Assembly (NCBI GenBank): GCA_963770485.1
Contig: CAVYPX010000014.1
Span: 1 to 64,000 of the forward strand
Reading direction: 5' to 3'
From: CAVVEC01 sp963770485
GTDB lineage: Bacteria > Acidobacteriota > Terriglobia > Terriglobales > Acidobacteriaceae
Length of the DNA: 64,000 nt
A model generated the notes under the pieces. The model was not told the DNA's origin, did no database searches, and was given only the letters and a program-made list of their open reading frames with translations. The position numbers and the translations under genes were made by a program. Shown here piece after piece: positions 55,499 to 63,676 of the stretch (position 1 is the stretch's first letter; each line of letters opens with the position of its first letter).

Positions 55499-56111
55499 TC
55501 CTGCCACCTGACTTCTTCTTCCTCTGCGTCTCCAGTGTCCTCTGTGGTTGATTCGCCTCGGTCTTCCCGAATTTCATCCGCAGATTCTGTAAACCCCGGA
55601 ATTGAAGCTGTTTGACCGCGCCTTCGCTGCGTCCAATCTCGCGTGCAATCTCGCTAATGCTTTTTTCCTCCGCGAACCGCATCATTACGACTCGCCGTTG
55701 TTCAATGGGAAGGTCGTTCACCATGCGGAATAACTGCGCCTGATGTTCGACTTCTTCGATCGGCGGCTCGGCGCTGATCTGGTCGGGATCGTCGATGTCT
55801 GTGACTTCCCGCGAAGCTCGCTTCCCGCGATCCATAATGGCGTTGGCTGCGATCCTGAAAAGCCACGCTGCGAACGGCGTTCCACGCCACTGGAACTGTT
55901 TGAGATTGGCCAGCGCCTTGTGAAATACATCCGAGGTCAGATCCTCGGCCACTTCGCGGGCGCCTACCCGCCGCACGATAAACGCGTACACGCGCTCGAA
56001 GTGATTCTCGTAGAGATCGGCAAAGCGGGTGGGATCCTTTTGCGCAGCTTCGATCAGCAGACGCTCGTCTGCTTCCTCCCGGACCCTCGATGCCGGCGCT
56101 CTGGCGACCAT
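55491..56111 (-). CDS. ECF-type RNA polymerase sigma factor
   Basis: 206 residues. Region 2 is FADLYENHFERVYAFIVRRV, AEDLTSDVFHKALANLKQFQ, FAAWLFRIAANAIMDRGKR. Region 4 is LPIEQRRVVMMRFAEEKSIS, EIAREIGRSEGAVKQLQFRG. It directs RNA polymerase to stress or signal-responsive promoters. The downstream gene overlaps by 8 bp and encodes the VOC fusion, the likely partner. No classic zinc-binding anti-sigma gene is adjacent. Confidence 0.93.
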   Translation of the reverse strand: MVARAPASRVREEADERLLIEAAQKDPTRFADLYENHFERVYAFIVRRVGAREVAEDLTSDVFHKALANLKQFQWRGTPFAAWLFRIAANAIMDRGKRASREVTDIDDPDQISAEPPIEEVEHQAQLFRMVNDLPIEQRRVVMMRFAEEKSISEIAREIGRSEGAVKQLQFRGLQNLRMKFGKTEANQPQRTLETQRKKKSGGRNA

Positions 56112-56240
56112 CGTGCCTCTAATAATACAAACTGTCGAGGAAGGGAAAGGTTACGGGGCAATCTGGCTGTGTCACCGGGAACTGAGGGGATCGTGAAGAA
56201 CCTGCTTCATTCCAGGCACATCAAGCGCGAAGATCTGAGG

Positions 56241-56285
56241 GTCAGCAAGAAGAAACCCGTGAAGTTAACCCGGCCGCAGAGGTAA
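56241..56285 (+). repeat. 45-bp direct repeat left of hicBA
   Basis: It reads as the codons VSKKKPVKLTRPQR plus TAA. A matching copy (VSKKKPEKLIPPQK plus TAG) lies at 56903-56947, on the other side of hicBA, with about 7-8 differences in 45 bases. Both look like the end of a small gene. Confidence 0.6.
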
Positions 56286-56293
56286 ACAAAACT

Positions 56294-56512
56294 TCACAAA
56301 TCCTCTGGAGTAAGACCAGTGAACTTTGCTATTTTCTTAAGGGCAACAGGTCCAATTTCGTCGGAATCGTGCCAGGCCCAAGTAAAGTCTTTATATCCGG
56401 CACGCTGAAGCTGCACGTGCGATGAGCCGGATGCTTGCGGCTTTGGTGTCCATCCGATCCGAAGCAATGCTCGGTATACGCGGTTTGGTTTACTGCTAGG
56501 CCACTTGCTCAC
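56294..56512 (-). CDS. hicA: HicA-family mRNA interferase toxin
   Basis: 72 residues. RVYRALLRIGWTPKPQASGS, SHVQLQRAGY and the ending EIGPVALKKIAKFTGLTPED match HicA, a small dsRBD-like RNase, with the catalytic His in GSSHVQL. It cleaves mRNA when free of antitoxin. Its ATG overlaps the stop of the hicB gene by 4 bases; here the antitoxin comes first, the less common order. Confidence 0.9.
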   Translation of the reverse strand: MSKWPSSKPNRVYRALLRIGWTPKPQASGSSHVQLQRAGYKDFTWAWHDSDEIGPVALKKIAKFTGLTPEDL

Positions 56513-56742
56513 AAAAAATGTATAGATTTCGGCGGCTTCCTGACCTGTTCGGTGCGATCAGCCAGAACCCGCAGTGCAAGGGCAACAGTCGCAACTTCGG
56601 CATCCTGTTTCGTTTTACCGTATGCCATCACCCCGGGAAGTTCAGGAATCTCCGCCAGCCAGCGCCCATCTTCTTCCTGTTCAAAATTTATGCTGAATGA
56701 TTCCGAATCCGGTGGTTGCGGGGGTTTCGGTGCGGTAGCCAT
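56509..56742 (-). CDS. hicB: HicB-family antitoxin (short form)
   Basis: 77 residues. FSINFEQEEDGRWLAEIPEL, PGVMAYGKTKQDAEVATVAL, ALRVLADR is the HicB partial RNase-H fold. No separate DNA-binding domain follows, so it may rely on the toxin complex for autoregulation or not bind DNA. Coupled to hicA. The pair is flanked by direct repeats at 56241 and 56903. Confidence 0.88.
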   Translation of the reverse strand: MATAPKPPQPPDSESFSINFEQEEDGRWLAEIPELPGVMAYGKTKQDAEVATVALALRVLADRTEQVRKPPKSIHFL

Positions 56743-56902
56743 GAACGCACAACTCCACGATGGTCACGGTAGAGGCAAGTAACCAGTCGCAGAAAATCTA
56801 GTTGCTCAGAGGATTCAAGTCAATCTTAATTTCTGTGGATGCGCAAGTCTTTACATGTGTTCTCTTCATGTCACTGTGAGACACTTAGTTCCGACGTGGA
56901 AG

Positions 56903-56947
56903 GTCAGCAAGAAGAAGCCGGAGAAGTTAATCCCGCCGCAGAAGTAG
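56903..56947 (+). repeat. 45-bp direct repeat right of hicBA
   Basis: Codons VSKKKPEKLIPPQK plus TAG; see the copy at 56241-56285, 662 bp away. Confidence 0.6.
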
Positions 56948-57121
56948 CTTTAAGGAAACTTTGTGGAAGGCCCCATGAGGCTGGCGTTTGAATGACAAAA
57001 GGCGGATTCACGGTGCTCGCGTGCACGTCGCCCTGCACGTAAACCCTGTCCATGCGGGGTGGACCGCCGCGCTCCCGAACGCCCATGACCACATCTTTCC
57101 TTCTGGGGCGGTGCTCACTTC

Positions 57122-57409
57122 CTACGCGGCGTCGTTCTCAATCTTGATGCGTAGCGACTTAAGAAACTTCAGATCCTGGTCGCTGATCTTGAGCTCGGGA
57201 TTGCTGGTCAGGGTGGTCACGAGCGAGGTCTTGTCGTTCGCTTTCTCGCCCGGCTTGCTGACCCCGATGGTGGCTTCCAGCACCAGGAAGATGTCGTATC
57301 CACCTTCTTTGATCCTGGAAACGACTTCGCTGATCTGGTCGGAGTCGGCCAGCGACTCGTTGATGGCCTCGCCTAGCTCTTTCATCAGTTGCTTCAGTTG
57401 CTGGTCCAC
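57122..57409 (-). CDS. Small cytoplasmic protein of unknown function
   Basis: 95 residues starting with GTG, with AAGGGGG about 5 bases upstream. It is helical at first (LKQLMKELGEAINESLADSD), then a strand region (GYDIFLVLEATIGV), and ends with DQDLKFLKSLRIKIENDAA. No signal peptide or metal motif is seen. Acidic and probably soluble. No family is recognised. Confidence 0.65.
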   Translation of the reverse strand: MDQQLKQLMKELGEAINESLADSDQISEVVSRIKEGGYDIFLVLEATIGVSKPGEKANDKTSLVTTLTSNPELKISDQDLKFLKSLRIKIENDAA

Positions 57410-57615
57410 ATAACCCCCTTCCAGGATCGTCGTTGCCGTAGTTCTAACTGCCCCGCTAAGCCGTCAAAGAATCGCCCCGGTCGAAAAATCGCCTGCTTCG
57501 GGCGATGCTCTTTCCCTTTAGATGCGGTCACCCGTCACAGGGCTTCGTGACGAAACTCCCCGCGCCGCGTTATTGTAACCCGAACCTTGATAAAATCAGC
57601 TTGATAAATACGGCC

Positions 57616-57963
57616 ATGGCAAACATTTCCACCGCCCGCAAGCTGGGCATCGTGGCGCGGGTGGCGACCCGGGTTGCCGCCCAGCATGCCGGGCGCAGCC
57701 GGACCTTGGGGGCAATGGTGAAAGCCGGGCGGGCCACGCTGTCCCATTTTGGGCGTGTGCTTGGGCAGCTCTGGCTCGAAGTTACTGGTTTTGTTTTCTT
57801 GGCGTTGGCGGGGATCGGGGCTCTGGCCTTTTTTCGCGAATACGCCAAATATCACGCCGGGCACGCAACTTCCGGCCGCGCCGCGCTAGCGGTGTGCTTT
57901 ACTGGGCTATTCGGCTGGTTCGGCGTAAGCTCATTCTGGCGCATCAAGAGAACAAAGGGCTGA
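57616..57963 (+). CDS. Small membrane protein of unknown function
   Basis: 115 residues. A basic N-terminal region (RVATRVAAQHAGRSRTLGAM) is followed by two membrane segments (LEVTGFVFLALAGIGALAFF and ALAVCFTGLFGWFGVSSFWR). The stop lies 31 bp before the mutase start, so they may share a transcript. No family is recognised. Confidence 0.65.
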   Translation: MANISTARKLGIVARVATRVAAQHAGRSRTLGAMVKAGRATLSHFGRVLGQLWLEVTGFVFLALAGIGALAFFREYAKYHAGHATSGRAALAVCFTGLFGWFGVSSFWRIKRTKG

Positions 57964-57994
57964 CCCTCGCTGACACGCCTTTTGGGAGGGAAAG

Positions 57995-59617
57995 ATGACG
58001 GACAGATCCAAGACTGCCGGGAACGCCGCTGCGCTCGCCGACCCGCAAACCGCCTCCCACATTTCGGTCCGTCCGCTCTATACGCCGGCGGACCTCGAAG
58101 GCTGGGACTACGACCGGCAAGTGGGCTTTCCCGGTGAATATCCCTACACCCGCGGCGTCCAAAGCACGATGTATCGCGGGAGGCTGTGGACCATGCGGCA
58201 ATACGCCGGCATGGGGGATGCCGAGGAATCCAACAAGCGCTACAAATATCTGCTCGCCAACGGCACCACCGGGCTCTCGGTGGCTTTCGACCTGCCCACC
58301 CAAATCGGCCTCGACTCCGATAACCCGCTAGCCGAGGGCGAAGTGGGCAAAGTCGGCGTCGCCATCGACAGCGTCGAGGACATGCAACGCCTCTTCGACG
58401 GCATCGAGCTGACGAAAATCTCTACCTCGATGACCATCAACGCCACCGCCTCGATCCTGCTGGCGCTCTATGTCGCGGTCGCCCGCCGCCAGGGCGCCGA
58501 CATCCGCAAGCTCTCGGGCACCGTGCAGAACGACGTCCTCAAGGAATACATCGCTCGCGGAACGTACATTTATCGTCCGCACGAGGCCATGCGGATCATC
58601 ACCGATATGTTCGCCTGGACGCATGAAAACGTCCCCGACTGGAACACGATCTCCATCTCTGGTTATCACATGCGGGAGGCGGGCTCGACCGCGGTGCAGG
58701 AAGTCGCGTTCACGCTGGGCAATGGCATCGCGTACGTGCAGGCCGCGATTAACGGCGGGCTCGATGTGGACAGATTTGCTCCGCGGCTTTCGTTCTTTTT
58801 CAACGCGCACAGCAATTTTCTGGAAGAAGTTGCCAAGTTCCGGGCGGCGCGGCGCATGTGGGCAAAGATCATGCGCGAGCATTTCAAGGCCAAGAATCCG
58901 AAATCCTGGATGCTGCGCTTTCATACCCAGACGGCCGGTTCGACGCTGACCGCGCAGCAGCCCGAGAATAACATTGTCCGCACGGCGATTCAGGCTATGG
59001 CCGCTGTGCTTGGCGGGACGCAGTCGCTGCACACCAACTCCTACGACGAAGCCCTGGCGCTGCCCACCGAGCAGGCGGCGCGCATCGCTTTGCGCACGCA
59101 GCAGATTGTGGCTTTCGAATCGGGCGCGCCCCAGACCATTGATCCGCTGGCCGGTTCCTACTACATCGAAACGCTGACCAACGAAATCGAAAAGCGCGCT
59201 TCCGATTATCTGGACAAGATTGACGCTCTCGGCGGCATGCTGAAAGCCATCGAACGCGGCTACGTGCAGCAGGAAATCCAGAACGCGGCTTACGATTATC
59301 AGCGCCAGGTGGATCGCGCTGAAGCGGTGGTAGTGGGCGTGAACCGGTTCACCGTGGAGGAAGAAAAACCCATCCCGACCCTGCACCTGGATGAATCCCT
59401 GGAGCGCAAACAGGTGGAGCGTCTGCGCGCCGTGCGCGCCCGCCGCGCTCCCGAGCCCTGGAAAGATTCACTGAAGAAAGTGGAAGATGCGGCCCGCTCG
59501 GGCGCCAATCTGATGCCGCACATTCTCGCCGCTGTGGAAGCCAATGCCACTGTCGGCGAAATCTCCGACGCTATGAGAAAAGTGTTCGGGGAGTACAAGG
59601 AAGCGGTGGTGATTTAG
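57995..59617 (+). CDS. Methylmalonyl-CoA mutase, large (catalytic) subunit
   Basis: 540 residues. Family motifs are GEYPYTRGVQSTMYRGRLWT, MRQYAGMGDAEESNKRYKYL, GLSVAFDLPTQIGLDSD, ISISGYHMREAGSTAVQEVA and LGGTQSLHTNSYDEALALPT. It forms the TIM-barrel part that converts (R)-methylmalonyl-CoA and succinyl-CoA. The cobalamin-binding domain is absent, so it must pair with a separate small B12 subunit not in this window. Substrate may instead be isobutyryl-CoA or ethylmalonyl-CoA; the sequence alone does not settle this. The ribosome site is GGGAGGGAAAG. Confidence 0.9.
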   Translation: MTDRSKTAGNAAALADPQTASHISVRPLYTPADLEGWDYDRQVGFPGEYPYTRGVQSTMYRGRLWTMRQYAGMGDAEESNKRYKYLLANGTTGLSVAFDLPTQIGLDSDNPLAEGEVGKVGVAIDSVEDMQRLFDGIELTKISTSMTINATASILLALYVAVARRQGADIRKLSGTVQNDVLKEYIARGTYIYRPHEAMRIITDMFAWTHENVPDWNTISISGYHMREAGSTAVQEVAFTLGNGIAYVQAAINGGLDVDRFAPRLSFFFNAHSNFLEEVAKFRAARRMWAKIMREHFKAKNPKSWMLRFHTQTAGSTLTAQQPENNIVRTAIQAMAAVLGGTQSLHTNSYDEALALPTEQAARIALRTQQIVAFESGAPQTIDPLAGSYYIETLTNEIEKRASDYLDKIDALGGMLKAIERGYVQQEIQNAAYDYQRQVDRAEAVVVGVNRFTVEEEKPIPTLHLDESLERKQVERLRAVRARRAPEPWKDSLKKVEDAARSGANLMPHILAAVEANATVGEISDAMRKVFGEYKEAVVI

Positions 59618-59621
59618 GAAC

Positions 59622-59882
59622 GTCGTTGGCCGTTCGTCGTTGGTCGTTCGCGAGCAGTCGCATTGCTTGCGTGGGGACGGGCGCCCTCGCCCGTCCAGGC
59701 CGAGCGCAGCTCGGCAGGAGGCTGGCGCGGGCGTCTCCGCCCACGCTCCCGTCACGAATTGTCATCCCGAGCAAGCGCTCTTTGCGCAGCGAGGGATCTG
59801 GCGAGCCGCGCGAAGCGTCGCGTACTTTGCGACCCAACAATCGCGCGCTTGGCTCGCTTCCATATCAAACTGAACCAATACC
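59622..59882. repeat. GTCGTTGGTCG repeat and inverted MITE-like element, copy 3
   Basis: 59622-59652 is the CGTCGTTGG short-unit repeat. 59757-59882 is the 41551 element in reverse, with the interior phrases GCAAGCGCTCTTTGCGCAGC and GGCTCGCTTCCATATCAAAC. One terminal repeat (ATATCAAACTGAACCAATAC) remains and the other is lost. It lies directly before the vapB promoter region. Confidence 0.75.
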
Positions 59883-59897
59883 GCGACTCTTGCGCTC

Positions 59898-59922
59898 TGA
59901 TATATATTTATGGTATATATCA
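59898..59922. promoter_or_regulatory. Probable VapBC operator
   Basis: Perfect 9-bp inverted repeat TGATATATA, 7-base spacer, TATATATCA, 14 bp before the vapB start and overlapping a likely -10 region. Placement and symmetry fit the autoregulatory site of a VapBC complex. Confidence 0.7.
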
Positions 59923-59935
59923 AGAGAGGATGTTC

Positions 59936-60181
59936 ATGGCTGGAACCGGGATCGCCAAGTTGTTTCGCAACGGCCGCAGCCAGGCGGTGCGCCTTCCCCG
60001 CGAGTTCCGCTTCGAGGGAAGCCAGGTCCGGGTGCGCCAGGTCGCGGAGGGAGTTTTGCTGGAGCCTCTCATCTCTGATCCCGCTAAGTGGTTCGCCGAG
60101 CTGGACCGCCTGAATTCCGCAGAATTCAGCCGTGAAACCCGCAACCAGCCCAGGACTCCGCGTCGCAAGATCTTTGAGTAA
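59936..60181 (+). CDS. vapB: VapB-type (AbrB/MazE) antitoxin
   Basis: 81 residues. An N-terminal swapped-hairpin DNA-binding domain (AKLFRNGRSQAVRLPREFRF, EGSQVRVRQV) is followed by a basic tail (RNQPRTPRRKIF) that would wrap the toxin. AAGAGAGG lies upstream. An ATG 2 codons earlier is also possible. The stop overlaps the toxin ATG by one base. Confidence 0.92.
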   Translation: MAGTGIAKLFRNGRSQAVRLPREFRFEGSQVRVRQVAEGVLLEPLISDPAKWFAELDRLNSAEFSRETRNQPRTPRRKIFE

Positions 60182-60594
60182 TGTATCTGCTTGATACCAA
60201 CGCCTGCATCGCGGTGCTCAACGGCAAGCCGCGGTCGGTGCGAGTGAGGCTCCAGAAGGAGCTGGCTGCCGAGGTGAAGGTGTTTGTGCCCGCCGTTGTC
60301 GCCTTCGAACTCTGGTATGGGGCCGCCAAGAGCGCTCGCGCTGCCGCCAATGCGCAACTGCTGACCACCTTTTTCGCCGGGCCCGTGGGTCTGCTGGCGT
60401 TTGATGACGAGGACGCCAAGGTCTCGGGCGCGGTCCGCGCCGCCCTGGAAGCGGCAGGAAAACCCATCGGAGCTTACGACCTGCTGATCGCAGGACAGGC
60501 TCTGCGCCACAAACTCACCTTGGTTACCGCGAACTCGAGGGAGTTTGCGCGAGTTAAAGGTTTGAGGTGGGAGGATTGGGGGAAGGGGAGATGA
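60181..60594 (+). CDS. vapC: VapC-type PIN-domain ribonuclease toxin
   Basis: 137 residues. Acidic residues of the PIN active site are visible: Asp in YLLDTNACIAVL, Glu in VVAFELWYGA, Asp in PIGAYDLLIAGQAL, plus VTANSREFARVKGL. The complete set suggests an active RNase. Translated from the same message as VapB. Confidence 0.93.
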   Translation: MYLLDTNACIAVLNGKPRSVRVRLQKELAAEVKVFVPAVVAFELWYGAAKSARAAANAQLLTTFFAGPVGLLAFDDEDAKVSGAVRAALEAAGKPIGAYDLLIAGQALRHKLTLVTANSREFARVKGLRWEDWGKGR

Positions 60595-60619
60595 GCCCTG
60601 GGCGACATGACATTCCGGC

Positions 60620-60787
60620 CTCCCACCCTTGCGAAAACCGCGCAAGGATGGAGCACCCCATCTTTGGCGTTGCCGGCAAAATCAAAACCTACGAAAGGAA
60701 CTGCCCCACTCAAGTCAAAACCCTGATTGCGGGCCACTCAGCGTGCGACCCAGTTCTCAGTTCTTTGCTCTCGGTTCTCAGCGGATT
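60620..60787. repeat. REP-type hairpin and AGTTCTCAG repeat
   Basis: CCACCCTTGCG...CGCAAGGATGG near 60623-60651, followed by AGCACCCC. Further right, CAGTTCTCAGTTCTTTGCTC and GGTTCTCAG (60755-60787), whose complement resembles the insertion in maf. Confidence 0.6.
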
Positions 60788-61479
60788 GCCGTTGCTAGGT
60801 CGGCGAGGGTGCGCAGGTTGGGGACTTCGAGGTCCGGCGTCGCAGAGGCCGCTTTGGCCGCGCCTGCGCCAGGACGCCGGGAATGGCGGTTTACCCAAAC
60901 CGTCGCGATTCCCAACCCTTTCGCGGGAATCACGTCGTGATAAATACTCTGGCCGACGTGCAGCCAGTGCTCGGGTTGAACGCCGATTCGATCCTGTGCC
61001 AACTTGAAGATTTTGGCGCCTGGTTTGTAGCAGCGGGCTTGTTGCGCGGTGATTACGTGATCGAATGCCACGCCCAGCTTGGGGGCAGTGGCGGCGAACA
61101 AGTCGTCGTCGATGTTGGAGATGATCGCGAGCCGATAGCGGCTCTTCAGCTTGCGCAACGCCTCAACCGTGTCCGGGAAAGGCTGCCAAGTCCGCAGCGA
61201 TTCGGGCAGTGAGCGGGCCTCAGCCTCGGTTGGAACAAATCCGAGCCGCTCGCCGAAGCCACGCACTACGGACTGCAAGACATCCCGATAAGGCAGGTAT
61301 TCTCCCTGCTCGGCCTTGAGCTCCAGTTCGGCGTACAGCTCCAGGAGGGCGGAGTCAGTCATCTGATTGCTGTGCGCCGCGAGAATTGGGCGCAGGGCGG
61401 AGAAGATGCCGGTTTCCCAGTCAATGAGAGTGCCGTAGCAATCGAAGGTCAGAACGCGGGGGCGGGTGAAGTCGATCAT
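60778..61479 (-). CDS. HAD-superfamily hydrolase, haloacid dehalogenase-like
   Basis: 233 residues. Motif I is LTFDCYGTLIDWE with the nucleophile Asp, motif II is LAIISNIDDDLF, motif III Lys is in QQARCYKPGAKIF and motif IV is HVGQSIYHDVIPAKGLGIAT. This set fits the type II 2-haloacid dehalogenase / phosphatase group; the substrate is unknown. The stop codon lies in repeat DNA, so the last residues may be altered. Confidence 0.88.
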   Translation of the reverse strand: MIDFTRPRVLTFDCYGTLIDWETGIFSALRPILAAHSNQMTDSALLELYAELELKAEQGEYLPYRDVLQSVVRGFGERLGFVPTEAEARSLPESLRTWQPFPDTVEALRKLKSRYRLAIISNIDDDLFAATAPKLGVAFDHVITAQQARCYKPGAKIFKLAQDRIGVQPEHWLHVGQSIYHDVIPAKGLGIATVWVNRHSRRPGAGAAKAASATPDLEVPNLRTLADLATAIR

Positions 61480-61559
61480 AGGGAGTCTCAGCTCTCAACC
61501 TTCTGGTGGAAAGCAGGGCCTCGGCCGCACAGTCCTGTGCCGTCAGTCGTTTGCGGAGG

Positions 61560-61614
61560 GTCGGGAGTCTTGAGCAGCCAGTTGTCAGTTCACAGTTCTC
61601 AGTTCTCAGCCGGT
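61560..61614. repeat. CAGTTGTCAGTTCACAGTTC repeat run
   Basis: Short units of AGTTCTCAG/AGTTCACAG. The complement (GAACTGAGAACTG) resembles the maf insertion at 39683-39722. Confidence 0.7.
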
Positions 61615-61681
61615 CACATTGAGACCAAGATCGCAGCGCGAGCGCTGGACTGTCTGCGGCTCAGCGCTGACGGCCGAGAGC

Positions 61682-62368
61682 CTATCGCTCCTTAATCTCC
61701 AGCGGTTGCTCGAGCTTGAAACTGAGTGCGGACTCCGCCGGAAGCACAATATCTTTGTTGCCGGTGAAAGCGGTTCCGGCTGTGCCCGCGCCTGCACCGG
61801 CAAGAGCACCGATGGCAGCGCCTTTCCCGCCTCCGGCCAGGGCTCCGACGATTGCTCCCAACCCTGCGCCACCACCGACCATGGCGCCGGTCCGCTTGCC
61901 TTTGCCCTTTTCTGTCTGAGTCAGGGCGGAGGTCTGGATCGGGTAGTCCGTACCCTTGATGTTGATGGAGTTCAGTTGCAACTGCAGGCTGGCTCCGCCG
62001 GCGAAACGGCCGAGAGGTTTGGCGTCCACCACCGTGCCAGTCACATTTGCATTCGCCGGGATCGCGGTTCTGCCGCCAATCTCCACGGGATTGGCAAGAG
62101 CGGCCGAAAAGCTTTGCCCGGGCTGACTGATCTTGGAACCGACGGCTTGGCCCAGACGCACGGTCAGCGTTGTGCCTGCCGGAATGAGGATCGGTTCCGG
62201 CTTCGGTTTCTCAGCTTCCCGTGCCGGTTTGGTCTCGGCAGGAGCAGTGGCAGTTGGGGGTGGTGTGGCCGTGCTCGTGTCGGACGTCTGCTGCGCAGGC
62301 TTGCTGCAGGCAAGAACCATAAGAGACAAGTAAAGCCCAAGGGTTAGTGTCACCAATCGTGCTTTCAT
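61682..62368 (-). CDS. Glycine-zipper lipoprotein
   Basis: 228 residues from the ATG at 62368 (GGAGGG 4-5 bases upstream). The signal ends in a lipobox-like LMVLACSKP. A Thr/Pro/Ala-rich linker follows, then a beta domain (IPAGTTLTVRLGQAVGSKIS, AIPANANVTGTVVDAKPLGR). Glycine-zipper text (GAMVGGGAGLGAIVGALAGG, GKGAAIGALAGAGAGTAGTA) precedes the final strand. It is probably an envelope protein in or at a membrane. Related proteins are common in acidobacteria; function unknown. Confidence 0.82.
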   Translation of the reverse strand: MKARLVTLTLGLYLSLMVLACSKPAQQTSDTSTATPPPTATAPAETKPAREAEKPKPEPILIPAGTTLTVRLGQAVGSKISQPGQSFSAALANPVEIGGRTAIPANANVTGTVVDAKPLGRFAGGASLQLQLNSINIKGTDYPIQTSALTQTEKGKGKRTGAMVGGGAGLGAIVGALAGGGKGAAIGALAGAGAGTAGTAFTGNKDIVLPAESALSFKLEQPLEIKER

Positions 62369-62466
62369 GTTTCCCTCCATCCGGACATTTGTCATAGACA
62401 GTCTATTGCAGCAACGATGATTGAGCTAGTGCGTCGGTCGTAACAGGGCTTGATCCCCCGCAGAGC

Positions 62467-63570
62467 CTAAGATTTTACCTGTGTGTTTACAGCGATCGGC
62501 TGGGCTGTTGTCCGCTCTTCAGGTGATTCCAGGCGGTGCAACGTCGGCGCCTCGGCGTCGGAAACGCTTTGGTCAGCAGCCGGCGTAGCCGGAGGATTTG
62601 GTTTCTTTTCCAGAAATCTCGTTGAGTTGAGCAACGGACGGCCCAGAGAAGAGTTGTAGCCGGTCCAAGGGCCTTCCGACCCAATTTCGCGTTCGAAGTG
62701 CGCGCGCATACTCTCCATTTTGGAATCGAGGTCATCGAGATAATGCAACATCAGGGCTTCAGGAAACATCGGCAGCTTGGGCGAACCGAACTCGTATTCC
62801 CCGTGGTGGCTGATGATAAGGTGCTCGACCAGGATCTTGAGTTCCTCGGGAAAGTCTGGCAACTGCGCAAGCTTGGCGTGCAGCATTTCGAGTTCGATGA
62901 CCATGTGTCCGAGCAACTGCCCGCGAGTACTGTACGAGAAAGAGCGGATGTACGTGAGTTCGTGAATCTTGCCGATATCGTGCAAGAATGCTCCGGTAAG
63001 CAACAGATCACGATTGATCTGCGGATAATTCCGGCAAATCAGGTCACAGGAGCGGAACAGCGAGACCACGTGATCGAGCAGGCCGCCGATGTAGGCATGG
63101 TGCAGCGTCTTGGCAGCGGGAGCGTTGCGATAGGCTTCGGCAATTTCCGGGTCGGACATAAAAGCTTCCACCAGAGCCTTGAGATGTGGGTCCTGAAAAG
63201 TGCTGACGAAGCCCGCCAGGGTCTGCCACAGTTGGCCAATGTCTTTCGTGGTCTTGGGCAGATAATCGGAGAAGTCCACCTCTGAGTCCAGCAGGCGGCG
63301 GAGCTTGTGAATGGTGATTTGGAAACGGTTCTTGTACTTGTTGAGCAGCCCCTTGACCTTGAGAAAGTCGTCCTGTTCGAAGGCGTTGAGTGCATCCTCG
63401 ACGTTGTCCCACATCTTGGCTTCAATCTGGCCGGTACGGTCGGCGAGAGTGAGTGCCAGGTAGGGCTCACCGGTCTTTTTCGGCTTAACTTGCTTGGAAG
63501 TCACCACGAAGCTGGAAGTGATGACCTCGTTTTCGTGATGGCAGCAATCGGATAAGAAGAATTCCTTCAT
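62467..63570 (-). CDS. YhaM-like 3'-5' exoribonuclease (OB fold plus HD domain)
   Basis: 367 residues from MKEFFLSDCCHHENEVITSS, which matches the YhaM start. The OB-fold region has LALTLADRTGQIEAKMWDNV. The HD domain has HHAYIGGLLDHVVSLFRSCD, GAFLHDIGKIHELTYIRSFS, LLGHMVIELEMLHA and HLIISHHGEYEFGSPKLPMF, giving the metal-binding His and Asp residues. The C-terminal 50 residues are variable. A longer frame upstream is not preferred. The product probably degrades RNA or short oligonucleotides. Confidence 0.88.
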   Translation of the reverse strand: MKEFFLSDCCHHENEVITSSFVVTSKQVKPKKTGEPYLALTLADRTGQIEAKMWDNVEDALNAFEQDDFLKVKGLLNKYKNRFQITIHKLRRLLDSEVDFSDYLPKTTKDIGQLWQTLAGFVSTFQDPHLKALVEAFMSDPEIAEAYRNAPAAKTLHHAYIGGLLDHVVSLFRSCDLICRNYPQINRDLLLTGAFLHDIGKIHELTYIRSFSYSTRGQLLGHMVIELEMLHAKLAQLPDFPEELKILVEHLIISHHGEYEFGSPKLPMFPEALMLHYLDDLDSKMESMRAHFEREIGSEGPWTGYNSSLGRPLLNSTRFLEKKPNPPATPAADQSVSDAEAPTLHRLESPEERTTAQPIAVNTQVKS

Positions 63571-63676
63571 AGCGTATTTGCCCGGGCGATCCACACAGGA
63601 CAGCGAATTCCGGTCGCAATGCGCAAGCCTCACCTTGAGGCAGGCGTCGCAACCTGCGGATCACGCCAAGCTTAAA

